From Paramecium sonneborni (taxonomy: Eukaryota > Ciliophora > Oligohymenophorea > Peniculida > Parameciidae): a stretch of 13,912 bases of DNA. A program made the position numbers and the translations under genes. Positions 1 through 10,469 of the stretch are shown in pieces. The notes under the pieces are model-generated. The model did no database searches. It had not been told where the DNA came from and saw only the letters and a list, made by a program, of their open reading frames with translations. Every line of letters begins with the position of its first letter. The first letter of the stretch is position 1. The stretch is taken from contig CAJJDN010000066.1 in NCBI GenBank assembly GCA_905182985.1, forward strand, positions 502,481 to 516,392. The letters are read 5' to 3'.

Positions 1-1
1 A

Positions 2-271
2 CCTAATTTCTAATTATTAAATATAAATAATCAACTATTTGGTAATTAAATGAATTAATAAGTATCATCTTTAATTAAAAGAACTATTGATAATCAATTT
101 AAAAATAAAGATGAATCATTTAATTAACAACTTAAGAAATAAAATAATCAATAACCATTTACTTATTAATTAATTTCAAATAATTCAATTAAATATGATA
201 ATTTATGTAATGTTATGGCTATAAATAAAGATAATTCAATTATGATAGCAGGATGTGATAAATAGATCTGA
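2..271 (+). pseudogene. WD-repeat protein fragment: linker and start of first WD repeat
   Basis: Read in the ciliate code this frame is open from the left edge to a TGA at 269-271, so the gene began outside the window. The translation is rich in Gln, Asn and Lys and ends with NLCNVMAINKDNSIMIAGCD, the kind of sequence that leads into the first WD repeat in a large Paramecium family (a run of Asn/Gln linker, then a short 'AINKD..I..GC' strand). After the Cys-Asp the next WD strand should follow but the frame stops at TGA and no continuation is found in the other two frames. WD proteins are cytosolic scaffolds; no specific partner can be named. The assignment rests on remembered family pattern, not on a search. 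It may be the upstream half of the WD fragment at 1647-2323. Confidence 0.6.
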
Positions 272-350
272 TTCTTTAATTTTTTATTATATTTTGCTTC
301 CATCTTAAATTTATTTTTTTCATTAACATTCTTTTTCTTATGATTTTTGA

Positions 351-1375
351 TTTAATGAATTTTTTTTATATAAAGTATATCAAAAAGAAAGTTATCATGA
401 TTGGATAAATCTAGAGTATGATTCTTTTAAATTAAAATGTTAGTTATCAAGCTTTTAACTAAATTAATAATTTAAATTAAAGAAAAAAAAAAGAATTGAA
501 ATAAGATTTTTTAGGTTAGTTTAGTATTCAAATATGTTTCAATATTTGAAAATCATAATATAATATATTAAAATTGTTACCATTGAAAAAACAAGCAAAA
601 GATTAACCATCGACAAATATGATCATATGGTATCCAAGAAAAATGGCAAATACTATACTATTTATAAATCTATATATATGACATTATGTTTTTTTAAAAT
701 TTTTGCTACAAAAAAATATGAACATCTTACAAAAATTACTTGAATAGAAATTGAAATATAAAGACATTAATGATTTTATGAATTAGCTTTATTTAAATTC
801 TAGATTTCTAAAGGAAAGGATACAAGTTGTATTCCAGTTTAAGATCAACAAAATTATAACGAAATTATCAATAGGCTTAAAAGTGATTAATCTTGCAAGC
901 CAAGGTTGGAATAGGAGAATTTTTTTCGAAGATTCATTTTAAAGAACTTGAGTGATCTTTTCAAGAGAAAAAATATCGGCATATAGATATTAATTCAAAA
1001 TATAATGAAACTAAAAAAGTGTCCATTATAAAAGAATTAATGCTGATTAAAATATGAAACCTTGAAGGTCCCCCTAAAATTCACGGTTCACTAATAATGT
1101 CAGAAAAGGTTAGGGAGATAAGCATTTAAATTCAAAAGTTTTAGGACTTGGACCCAATCAGAAGATATACCAGGGTTTGTGAAAACTCTTACCAACTTCT
1201 AACTTGTATTTTCATAGAGAGCTAAAAACATGTTGAATCCCTAGTAATAATACTAATAGAGTTTTGAGGGAGAACTTCATTCGAATCTTTTTTTTCAAAT
1301 TCTATGACGGAGACGTTATTTAATAATTTTTAGTATTCCAAATTAAACTATTAGCTATATCAAAAACTCTAATGA
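351..1375 (+). pseudogene. Decayed gene of unrecognised family
   Basis: Several open segments in changing frames join into one coding-like trace. Frame 3 is open 351-740 (130 codons, stop TGA 741) and includes RLTIDKYDHMVSKKNGKYYT. Frame 1 takes over from about 718 with ERIQVVFQFKINKIITKLS and then NLASQGWNRRIFFEDSF. Further pieces lie at 1066-1179 (frame 1, KGQGDKHLNSKVLGLGPNQK), 1176-1304 (frame 3, SQRAKNMLNPQQQYQQSFEG) and 1298-1375 (frame 2), where a TGA at 1373-1375 may be the original stop. At least four frame changes and several TGAs make it non-functional. The first part looks helical and basic; the C-terminal part is Gln/Asn-rich and polar. Local G+C rises to about 40% at 1141-1200, which fits former coding sequence. 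I do not recognise the family. Confidence 0.45.
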
Positions 1376-1646
1376 TGAATATTAGATGTTTTCTGAGGCA
1401 TTCTTAATTATTTTTAATTTCATATCTATGTTGTTTGTAAATCATATTTAATAGTAATAGTTAAATCACTTAAACTTAACCTCACTCTACTAATTTTGAA
1501 CTCTATTAAAAAATATGTATTTTTATTCTCTTGAATAGGTTTTAGTTACACCCTTCTCTAATATCAATCTCAATGCTCAATAAGAATATTACAATAATAT
1601 GATAACAAATCATATATTTATTTAATTATTTTATTAAATTAGGTTT

Positions 1647-2323
1647 TTCGTCTTGAATGAACATAAATGCGATGTGACAACTTTATATTTTATGATATAA
1701 TTTATATCTGGAATTCTAATGAAAATAAAATAATTTGATCAATCATTAACAATAATTAATGGAATTAATCATAAATAACTAAAGAACTAGAGCTTGAATT
1801 AGATGCTTAATTTTGAATAATAAGGAAGAACTTTTAATATCAAATAGTGAGGATATAAGGATTAAGTTTTGGAGTAAAAAATATGAATGGATTTGTAAAT
1901 AAACAATCTGAGAACATAATAATTTTGTCTCATAATTAAGTTTAAACGATTAATAAAATAAAGTTATTTCTTGTGGAGATGATGGATTTATCTTAATTAT
2001 TGAGTATTCAGAATGCAATTAAAAATGGATTGTATTATAAAAAAATACAAGTGGGATGTAAAGGAAAGAGAATATGTTTATCAGTAATAATCAATTTTCA
2101 TTTTAACCAAATACAGGTAATTTGATGAATACTGATGAGATGGATAGTTAAAGGAAATAGTTTATTAAAATAAATCATATTACTCTAAATTCAAGTGATG
2201 ACGAGGGTATAGCATAATTTCCATAGCAATATATAAAATCAAAATAATTATTAGTGAATAAACATTTTTAAAGTGTTTATTTAATAAGGAAGAGTGAATA
2301 TGGAAAATTTATATGACGTGTGA
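1647..2323 (+). pseudogene. WD-repeat protein fragment (WD repeats and C-terminal blades)
   Basis: Three frames together give the ordered signature of WD blades. Frame 3 at 1650 reads VLNEHKCDVTTLYFM; frame 2 gives NNQWNQ near 1755; frame 1 from 1804 reads CLILNNKEELLISNSEDIRI followed by KFWSKKYEWICKQTI, then TGA at 1909-1911, then NKVISCGDDGFILIIEYSEC and later FPQQYIKSKQLLVNKH and LIRKSEYGKFI. The GH/EH openings, the 'SGSxD' positions and the FW ends mark blade boundaries; the family normally has about seven blades and only parts of four or five remain. Defects are two frameshifts before 1804, one internal TGA and loss of the C-terminal end after the TGA at 2313. The upstream finger, coiled coil and linker are absent, although 2-271 could supply the linker. 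Confidence 0.7.
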
Positions 2324-2491
2324 ATCTTTTAACCTTCCATTTTTTAAGTATTTATATCTGGGAATAATTAAGGTGTATTTATCTCGATCATTCCTTTTAT
2401 TAAATTAATTAGTATTCCAATCGCATCCTTCAGTTTTCTCTTATCCACTTCTTTAAGCTTTTCATCTATTTTTATATCCTATATATAAATC
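2324..2491 (+). other. T/C-rich stretch before the cysteine-rich gene remnant
   Basis: Frame 2 is open across this stretch and gives a hydrophobic, Ser-rich segment (SFSFLLSTSLSFSSIFIS, about 2428-2481) just before the Met at 2492. It could be 5' flank, which is often pyrimidine-rich here, or the remains of a signal peptide whose start codon has been lost. Nothing else is seen. Confidence 0.2.
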
Positions 2492-4256
2492 ATGGATAGG
2501 TTAGCGATCAAGGTGTAAGAAAATTAGATATAAGAAGTTAATCCAATGTATGCTGAATTAGCCAGTGAATAGATAACCTAATCATAATATGAATAATAAA
2601 CATGAGAGAAAAAATGAATAAAGTCTTCGCTCTTATTTAATTTTAAATCGCCTTAGAGAATTCACTTAATCGGTATTGGTTAAGTAATTGAATTGAATAT
2701 GTGTAAAACGCCGATATAATTTAGAATTTGCAGTAAGTGAAAGTTTTAGGCTTTAGGAGAATTGCATTTTAAGCTTAACTACCGATATAAAAGTAAAGAA
2801 TATAAAACTGAAAGAAAATCATTTGTAATCAAATTGCTTAATCGTACATCTTATATTCTGTGACTTCATCATGTATAGCAACTCAAAAATTGGATGGACC
2901 TAATGCTAAAGATTGTTCTAATGTTTAGCTTCTTTGATTAAAAATTGAAGAGACTACCAATGAAGGATATAATAGGCTCATTAGTAATAGAATCTAAAAA
3001 TGTACTCTTTGTTGGATTATTTTTTTTTAATTTTAAGAAAGCAAACTTTGTGGTAAATGCGTAAAAGTTGCAATGCATCTTACTATCCTGATAATTCATG
3101 CAACTTTGGAATGATTGTATAATTTACAAGGAAACGGTAATGTTTATGGGAGGATTATATATTATTTAAATATAAATTAATGTGGATAATGCAATTTATC
3201 ATGCTAAGCGTTTTCCAGGTTTAATGATCAATAATTCTTTTTTGTTAAACAATTAATGTTTAATATCTTGTATTTAAGGGTATGTCACTCACTCTTATGA
3301 TAAACATTTGATTATTTGTTTAACATGTATTAATGGCATTACTTGTAATTTTTAGTTTAATGCTTGAAATATATCAAAATACTTATTGTGAGAAGAATAC
3401 AGTTCTCAATATTGTGACATCCAAAATTACTTTGATATTACATTTAAAGAATTTTAAAGGAGGAATTCTTCCTGTTTCATATTGTCTGATTCAGAAAGCT
3501 TTGAAAATTAAGTTTAGGAACTGATTATAGTTGAAATCTGTAATTAATTAAAATTTCATTGTTTTTTGATTTTTGCTTAGCTTTAATTAAAACAAAGTTT
3601 ACTTATTAATAATGTAAAATAAAACTAAATAACCTCTCATTTATATTTCTTCTAATAATCTTATTCTATCTACTACTAAATATTTTGATAATTGTTACAA
3701 AAGGTATTTTGTAGACAATTATATGTAATTAGATTATTAAAAATATGCATTGATAATTCAACTATTGTTAATCATACTCAGAGATTATTTTAGTTCTTTT
3801 CCGAAAAATAATATATTAAACTATTTCTTGTTCAAAAAATAACAAATTAAATATGCTACATTAATTATGTTACACAGATATCGAATTGTTAAACTTGTGT
3901 ATATGATGATAAATTAGTAGGATATACAAAATGTAACTAATGCTAATAAACTTTTTTATACATTCTCCTTTAGGTTCTAATTAAGTTTTAATTAATTTAT
4001 TGTTAGGTAATCTTAATTGAAAAAAGATGTTATATGTAGATTATAATATATTTTTTTAATTTTTCTTTTTAATCAACTTTGTTTGTAGGATAATATTTCG
4101 TTAAAATAAATTAAATTAATTCTCAAAGTCTGCTAATATAAGGCCAATCCTTTAGATAATAAGTGCATCTTAGCTAAAACATAAGCTAATGCAATTAATT
4201 CTTGTTTGATATTGGAATTCTTTAAAAATGAATAGTTCAATCTTCTTTCTATAAGA
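2492..4256 (+). pseudogene. Cysteine-rich (furin-like repeat) surface protein remnant, N-terminal part
   Basis: From ATG 2492 frame 2 stays largely open to 4228 with TGAs at 2603, 2615, 2738, 2861, 3089, 3365, 3389 and 3686; frame 1 (2851-3111) and frame 3 (3861-4256) supply alternative cysteine-containing pieces. Cys spacing is the best evidence: NNQCLISCIQGYVTHSYDKH then LIICLTCINGITCNF (3245-3358), SNCQTCVYDDKLVGYTKCNQ then CQ (3881-3945), KCTLC and KLCGKC (2995-3065) and CQYKANPLDNKC (4131-4166). The CxxxCxxGY...CxxC and CxxC...KCxxC patterns match furin-like/growth-factor-receptor Cys repeats, common in large ciliate extracellular proteins. The likely product was a secreted or membrane-anchored surface protein. 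It probably continues into the next two entries. Family assignment is by motif only; an immobilisation antigen is less likely because its regular Cys periods are not seen. Confidence 0.5.
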
Positions 4257-4407
4257 TGAGTTACTATTTCGCCCTGCGAGGATAATGATGATGAATAAAC
4301 AAACAATAATACATCATGTCTTCCTTTATAATTTGAAGTTCTTTTAGATTAAGAATAATATAAAATATTTAATATGGAATAATAATATACTTAAATTATG
4401 TATCTCT

Positions 4408-4430
4408 AATGATGATAAATCTATTGAAAC
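4408..4430 (+). repeat. Acidic-motif internal repeat, copy 1
   Basis: The sequence GATGATAAATCTATTGAA-C here is repeated with small changes about 300 bases downstream at 4711-4740. Both encode Asp-Asp-(Asp)-x-x-Ser-Ile-Glu in frame 1. A weaker third version (NDDEQT) is encoded at 4283-4300 in frame 3. It suggests a protein-level tandem repeat of about 100 residues in the original gene. Confidence 0.45.
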
Positions 4431-4710
4431 AGAACCAGATACATATACTCTGTAATCGATAATCTGTAGAATAAACACGCTGAATACATTTTATTAGAAT
4501 ATTGCAACATCAAAATGCATTTAATGTAGTAATAAATGCAGAAACTTAAATAGTTTATCTATAATTTATTATTTTTATTTAATTATATTAAAAAAATTAT
4601 GGTACAAAATTAATGATGATATGATTTATAATATTGTTCTTGATAATATAGATGGCATACAATTAAATTAAAGAATTTTTTAAAATATTATGAATCCTCC
4701 GCCTATATTT

Positions 4711-4740
4711 AGTGATGATGATGAGCAATCTATTGAACTT
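4711..4740 (+). repeat. Acidic-motif internal repeat, copy 2
   Basis: Partner of 4408-4430: AGTGATGATGATGAGCAATC followed by TATTGAACTT, encoding SDDDEQSIEL. It is in the same reading frame as copy 1. Confidence 0.45.
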
Positions 4741-5587
4741 CTACCTAATGGATCTCTCCTAATAAAAAAATTTCACATCAACAACAAATTAAGTTAACAA
4801 TAAACCTCATTGGTATCCTGAATCTTGAACTTAAAGTTACTGTCTCAGATTAACATTTTGATTAAGTATTTTTCAATTTCTAATTCTAGATCCCTATTTC
4901 AGCTGATTATTTAGGATCCCATATAAATAATTTAATTGCATTTGATGGCTATTTTTGTGATACTTCATGATCTGATTCTTTAACCCTTTAGAAATAAGAA
5001 ATGAAATTAAAAAAAGAATGCAAAGGATTAATTGAAAACATGCCCTATTTATTAGTTGAAGTACATAATACAATTTAGAGATTTCAGGGATACACTACTC
5101 TTAATACAACCTGAAATTAATAAGAGGGCAATATTAATTGAATAAATACTTATAGATTTATACTAATTCACGGTAGTATCATATACCTTCCTAAAATTGC
5201 AAATATCAATGAAGGAGAAATCATCTAATGCGGAACCTCTAAACTAAGCAAACCTAATTTATAGGAACCAATTTTTAATAATTTTATATCTAAATCCAAA
5301 AAAATTATTGAAGAATAAAATCTTACTGATAAATTTGATGAATGAAATGATTTCTTGATGTTGTAAATTGGACTTATATTTGCAAAACAAACAAAAATAG
5401 GAGAAATCTTCTAAGTTGATTTTGAAAATGATTAATTAGAAGAATTATAAACCACTTTTGGATGTGTCTAACATGTTCAATTCCATTTTCTTACAATAAA
5501 ATTGTATTTGCCTCTAATGGTATTAAGTTCTTCAAAAGATAATATTCATCATGGATTATGTTATTCGAATAATCATCTATTTTGAAT

Positions 5588-8378
5588 TAATAAAAATGCT
5601 ATTGTTACACCTTAGAGTAAACAGAAACGAAAATTAAAACTATTGAACTGATATTTTTTCCAAACGTCTTTTCATTATAATTAATGAATCCATAAATCAT
5701 AATAATAGCTGAACATAAAGAAAAAACAGATGTTATTTCATTAAGCACAAAATTAGAAAAACAATTCTTTTACGAAACAACACTGTTGTTCAAGTTTAGA
5801 TGAATAACCTATGACACTAATTCAAAAATGTTAATTACCATATGATTAAGTAAATATTTAACATATAAATTGAAATATATCCTATTGATAATACATTTTG
5901 GTAACCTTGAAATCAAGACGGCCATGTTTTTAGAGAACATTTACTATTCCAAGACTATTGAAATACCTTCAGATTCACAACTTTTGATTTAAAAACGCCT
6001 TTATCTATTTTATATCTGTACAATCTATTCTTCAGTCACATCTTTCATAATAAATATATATCATTACTAGATGCTTAAAGTATACTATATCTACTAAGGA
6101 TAAAAAATTTTTTATTTTTTGTATTCTAGGAATGACAAGTGGTTCTGATTCATTTTTAATTATTAGATTCATCAAACACGGTTTCAAATATATTGACTGA
6201 TTCAATGATATAATTAAAATAAAAATATTTAATCAAAATGTATATTAATTAATTAGAATTATGAGTTTAAGCTCAAACATTATGATCTAGTCTTAAACAA
6301 AATACTAATTGTGGTGATAGCGATATATAAATAAGTTTTGATTTACCAGCGATTAGTAATTTCAATGATTTTGATGATTTATTAGGTTAATTTATTTCCT
6401 TTCCTAGCTTGATTATGTATCAGCTAAAATTCTGATTCAATACAATTCATTAGATCAACGCCTATACATAGAGATCTATTTAATTATAGAATAATTATTA
6501 GTACATTGAATAACACATATATAGAATTATTAAAATATGGTTGTTATGTAATATTCTACTTCAGCATATTGGATAATGATTAAAATGTTTTAGTTTGATT
6601 ATGATGTTAAATAATAAGGTAATAATTAAATCGATAAATTTTGACTTATTATAATTGAGTGAATTAGATTCATCAGCTAATACTGAATAATTAAATTATA
6701 CAGGAGTAACTTAATTAATAGATATAATAACATCATCTACAATCTACAAATCTTGGAATAATAATATATTTGATGCCTATGCTTAGGAAGCAATGAAACT
6801 TATTGGTTGATATACAGTTGAACTGTGGCACATATAATTTTATGAAAATTCTCTCCTCAACAGCTTAAATGTCACAATTCTTTACAACTTTTAGTTTGGA
6901 CACTCACCCTATATAAGGAATGGGTTATTTTGAAGGAGCAATTGTAAGATCTACTATTTACATTAAACAATATAGAATAACCATATTTACCTACTTCTTC
7001 TTTAATTGATATTACTACAAATGCTCTTATATTTAGATGGAACAACTATGGAGAGATAAAAGAAAGAATCTTATTAAGCTGATCAATTGATGCTAATAGC
7101 CTAAGTTTTACAAATTTTCTGCTTAATAAATTGATTTCTAACTCTTTTCTAATTTGATTAGCATTGGCATCTAATTTTACTATAATTTCATTCTTATTTA
7201 AGCATGTACTTCAACAAATTATTAATATATAGATTTGCAATAATAAATGCTGCATATAATAATATATTAGAAAATGAAATTACAATTGGCTCACTTCTAA
7301 ATGCCCTACAATCAATATCCATAAAAATTGTCATAGGTTAATTATAATTAATATGAAATGTTATTTTAAGAATATCTTATAATGAATAGCAATAAACAAA
7401 TTTGGATTAAACTAAAATAGAAGACTGCAGTTTCAGCTGGCTTCGATGCATTTCCTACTATTACATTAATCTTTATTGTATCATACAGTGTCAGGAAATC
7501 AATTATCAGGAGTAATTAAATAACCATTTGGATTATAATTATATTATGTGATAATTACAAAGCTTTAATAAAAGAATATAAAGAGATATATAACAATTGA
7601 GTTTCCATACTAGCCGATTTACCTTCAATTGGTACTTAAACAATTCAAAATTATAATTTAGGACTTGAGAATTCTACTTAATTAGTAAAACATATGTCTT
7701 TTTATGTACTGTAGATACTAAAAATAACAACATTCTTAAGAGTTGCAACACTGACTACTTTGAATACAAAATTACTTAAGGATAAGGGATATGAATATAT
7801 ACGATCAACTTAGTATTAAATATCAGAAATTGCTTTATAAGGACAATATCTAATAATATTGAAATTTTTAGTAGACACTATTATTACGTATTCTTAAGTA
7901 TTCCCATTCACTATTTATAATAATTAAGTGCCTGAATTAGTTACTTCAAGTTATGTTTCTGATAATATTGATGCACTCATACTAATTAGAGAATTTCAAA
8001 ATGAGGTGTCAGGAATTAGGAATTGTTATAATGTGTAATCCATTTTCTAAAGGATAACGAAAATATAAGTGTAGATAGAGTTAAAGGAACGGTAGATTGT
8101 TTATATAGAAAGAATACATGGAATATACTTTAAAAGTGGCGGGTAAGTGAGCTTGAAAATCTTAAGAATTAAGAGCACTACTTGCAGTGGTCCTTCTATT
8201 TATACATAGTCATGATTTATTATTTGAATATTGTCGACTGGACCAAGGACATATTAACCAATATTTAATTTAAGATTTTTCTCCAATATAATATGATTTG
8301 AACTAATAAATGTTTGAGGTATCAGAAGATTTAACTTATTAAGATTTTCAACCAATAAAATATACTTATAATTGCTGA
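5588..8378 (+). pseudogene. Large surface protein remnant, C-terminal part (possibly REJ-like)
   Basis: Open, coding-like segments follow one another: frame 2 5588-5800 (MNPQIIIIAEHKEKTDVISL), frame 1 6136-6930 with TGAs at 6262, 6283, 6433, 6577 and about 6808 (SFDLPAISNFNDFDDLLGQF; LIDIITSSTIYKSWNNNIFD; NVTILYNFQFGHSPYIRNG), frame 2 from 6932 (EGAIVRSTIYIKQY), frame 3 to 7154 (PYLPTSSLIDITTNALIFRW; TGA at 7080), frame 2 7091-8212 with one TGA at 7598 (QVPELVTSSYVSDNIDALIL), and frame 3 to TGA 8376 (DFSPIQYDLNQQMFEVSEDL). The beta-rich, aromatic extracellular style agrees with the preceding entries. REJ-type identity is a guess from general resemblance. No transmembrane helix could be placed with confidence, so the anchor may be lost. 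Many frameshifts and TGAs show it is dead. Confidence 0.45.
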
Positions 8379-8507
8379 AGGAGATTTATCAATATTTCAA
8401 TAATTAAGATGAAATTCATAAAGAGAATTAAATTGAGATTTCTATCTAATTTTTTATTTTTAGGAACTCAATTATTTATTTTTAAATTGACTTTTTAATT
8501 ATAAATA

Positions 8508-9293
8508 ATGTTAAAACGAATGATAAATGCAGTCTAATACGAATAAGAATAATATCCAAAAATGTTTAACAATTACTTAAGATAAACTTTAGTTAGATAT
8601 TCTATTTGATTAATTATCAATTAGAAATAGAAATTAGAGCAAAAATTTATAGAAAACTGTAGTAAGCCAATGAACTTTTGTTTGAAATGATATAAGAAAT
8701 TAGAGAATATAAATACAAGAAACGAATAAATCCAGAAAGGATTTTAAGTAAGAGAACAATTTAAAGAAAGAGTTATTGATTATTAGGATATAAAATGAAA
8801 AAGAATTCAAATTTTCACTAAATGTTAATTGCAAAAAGTATTGGATATTTATAATTCTTAAGGATGCATTTATTGAATTATGAATTAATAATTAAACTTA
8901 GATTAAACTGATGTTTTAATAATGGTGTTTTATAAAAATTATTATTATGATAAGCAAATTTAAGTATATTAATTTATTTATTGGTAAAAATCTAAAATAG
9001 TTTTATTCTTCAAAGGTTGGAAAATAAAAGCATTATTTTTTCAGATTTTTTATAACTTTATTTGATCTTAACAAAATGAGGAAAACTAGTATATATCTGC
9101 TTCATTTTCTTTATTTAGCACATTAGATTGAATGTAAGCTTCAATATAGTTGTACTTTTCATCAAAAGTTAAACTAATATAATAATAATATTTTAAATTA
9201 AACATTAAAAATCAAGAATAGGTTAAAGAACTAAAGACGCATTCAAATAAAAATAATAATAAAAAATATTTAAATTAACTATTATTTCAAAGC
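8508..9293 (+). pseudogene. Unrecognised decayed gene, helical and basic
   Basis: From ATG 8508 frame 3 can be followed to a TGA at 9294, with TGAs inside at 8607, 8688, 8796, 8874, 9063 and 9129. It includes VREQFKERVIDYQDIK, MNQQLNLDQTDVLIMVFYKN and KSKIVLFFKGWKIKALFFQ. Frame 2 is open 8318-8776 without a stop and gives KLQQANELLFEMIQEIREYK, so a frameshift near 8600-8790 is possible. The product looks mainly helical, rich in Lys, Gln and aromatic residues, with one or two hydrophobic stretches. In DNA this AT-rich a stop is expected by chance about every 55-60 codons, so stop density does not support this frame; the call rests on amino-acid character. It may instead be the 3' end of the large gene upstream. 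I do not recognise it. Confidence 0.3.
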
Positions 9294-9294
9294 T

Positions 9295-10031
9295 GATGTA
9301 TAATTGGTATATAAAGATAATAGTTTATAAAACAACCCAGTTTTATACATGAACGCATTTACAAATTCTAAATTCTAGGAGAATGCTAAGCCATACCATT
9401 AGGCAAACCCATATTCTTGCATCTATGCCGAATCAATTTTGATCTGGAGCTATATAAGTGTCCATTACCTGGCAGAATTAGTATTGTATATTAATTGAAA
9501 ATTATAAAGAAATTTTATTTCTTAAAAATTAATTAGAATATTGAACAATAATAGAATTCATTATTAGAGTAAAAAAATATATATAAAAATATTGATTATT
9601 TATAATATTATTATTAATATTCATCAATATCTAACACATTATTGATCAGAACTATATTTGTCAATAATCCAAAAAAAGTTACATTTGTTATTTTAATTTT
9701 TTAAGCAATTGTTATATTTCAGAAAAATCAGTTCTTCTTGTTTTTTCAATATTTCTTAATACAATTTATTTTTTGAATGAAACTTCAATAAATGGAATTT
9801 TGATGATTGATTTGTTGCATAAGAAACAAATAAATGAAATTACTTCAATTGAGTGTATGTTTTTGAAATGAAATCTTTACAATAAAGCCATTAATTAGTT
9901 GTGTTTTAATCTCAGTTTATAATTAAAATACCTATGAATCTGTAATATTTTGATAGGCTAGCAGTAGAAGGTTACATTTTAGACTATATATTTGTATCTT
10001 ATCATTTCATAAAATAATTATTAGGATTTGT
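9295..10031 (+). other. No assignable gene; contains a GC-rich patch
   Basis: This stretch has long TGA-free runs in more than one frame (frame 1 8884-9495; another frame about 9390-9775), but they overlap each other and neither has a recognisable motif. The section 9361-9480 has 44 G or C in 120 bases (37%), clearly above its surroundings, and is also open on the minus strand for most of its length. It may be the last trace of a lost gene. The rest, 9481-10030, is ordinary AT-rich sequence in which I see nothing. Confidence 0.4.
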
Positions 10032-10413
10032 ATTTAGTATTATTTATTTATTTAGAAAAAATCCAATTAGTTTATATTTGGAGATAATGGTGGATTTATT
10101 TCATCGATCAATAATAATAATAAAGGCTTATAAACATTCAAACAACATAATGATTATATATAGATCAAGTTGGCAATGATTGTTGTGTATTATTCCCATT
10201 ATAATATATAAAACCAAAATAATTGCTTGTGACTAAACATGATAAAAATATCAATTTATTAAGAAAGACAGAAAAAGATGAATTTAAAGTTGAGTATCTA
10301 TTTAATTTAATCATAATTAATTATTCGAACAAATGAGTGATGATGGAGAATATTTGATTATTTGGAATTATTCATCTAAAGTAATATAAATGTGGAAATA
10401 GACACAGAAATGA
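10032..10413 (+). pseudogene. WD-repeat protein fragment, internally deleted
   Basis: Frame 3 (10050-10110) reads QKKSNQFIFGDNGGFISS, the middle of a WD blade in the same family as 1647-2323. Only about 20 codons later frame 2 (10169-10333) reads CCVLFPLQYIKPKQLLVTKH and NLLRKTEKDEFKVEYLF, which is the C-terminal part; the matching part of 1647-2323 is FPQQYIKSKQLLVNKH and LIRKSEYGKF. Frame 1 (10330-10410) then gives QMSDDGEYLIIWNYSSK, the last blade, ending at TGA 10411-10413, which is placed where the family's natural stop should be. Several blades between the first and second pieces are missing, and two frameshifts remain. The fragment shows what the end of the family protein looks like, which 1647-2323 lacks. 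Confidence 0.65.
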
Positions 10414-10469
10414 ACATTATTAAATTATAATTATATATAATTAGATATTAATTTAAGATTATCTTTGCT

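Larger units (their letters stand above)
4258..5582 (+). pseudogene. Large surface protein remnant, middle part
   Basis: Frame 3 (4260-4406) reads SPCEDNDDEQTNNNTSCLPL; frame 1 (4210-4818, 203 codons) carries SKCIQCSNKC and then DDDEQSIELLPNGSLL; frame 3 resumes at 4803 and runs to 5582 with TGAs at 4968, 5112, 5139 and 5343. This last piece includes LNLELKVTVSDQHFDQVFFN, NNLIAFDGYFCD, KKECKGLIENMPYLLVEVHN and IANINEGEIIQCG. The beta-rich, Cys-containing sequence resembles the region that follows Cys repeats in large ciliate cell-surface proteins of the REJ/polycystin-like type, but that family name is a weak guess. Two frame changes and at least four nonsense codons make it a pseudogene. It shares a short acidic repeat with itself (see repeat entries). 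It is probably one gene with the flanking two entries. Confidence 0.45.

Noticed and set aside
1279..1298. TTCGAATC followed by a T run, resembling a tRNA B box and pol III terminator
   Set aside because: No A box or cloverleaf stems upstream; the bases are explained by a coding remnant in frame 3.
3333..3524. ATG-initiated 63-codon frame open even in the standard code
   Set aside because: It lies in a different frame from the cysteine-rich reading of the same DNA, shows no motif, and open runs of this length are expected by chance in AT-rich DNA.
2492..4256. Immobilisation (surface) antigen gene
   Set aside because: Cys residues occur in CxxC furin-like groups, not the regular long Cys periods of those antigens.
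2603..9131. In-frame TGA as a sense codon (a different ciliate code)
   Set aside because: Frameshifts occur alongside the TGAs, the telomere type indicates Paramecium, whose code keeps TGA as stop, and candidate natural ends (1373, 10411) use TGA.
9390..9775. TGA-free plus-strand run of about 128 codons as a gene
   Set aside because: No motif, and it overlaps another long open frame; in this base composition a 128-codon run in one of six frames is not rare.
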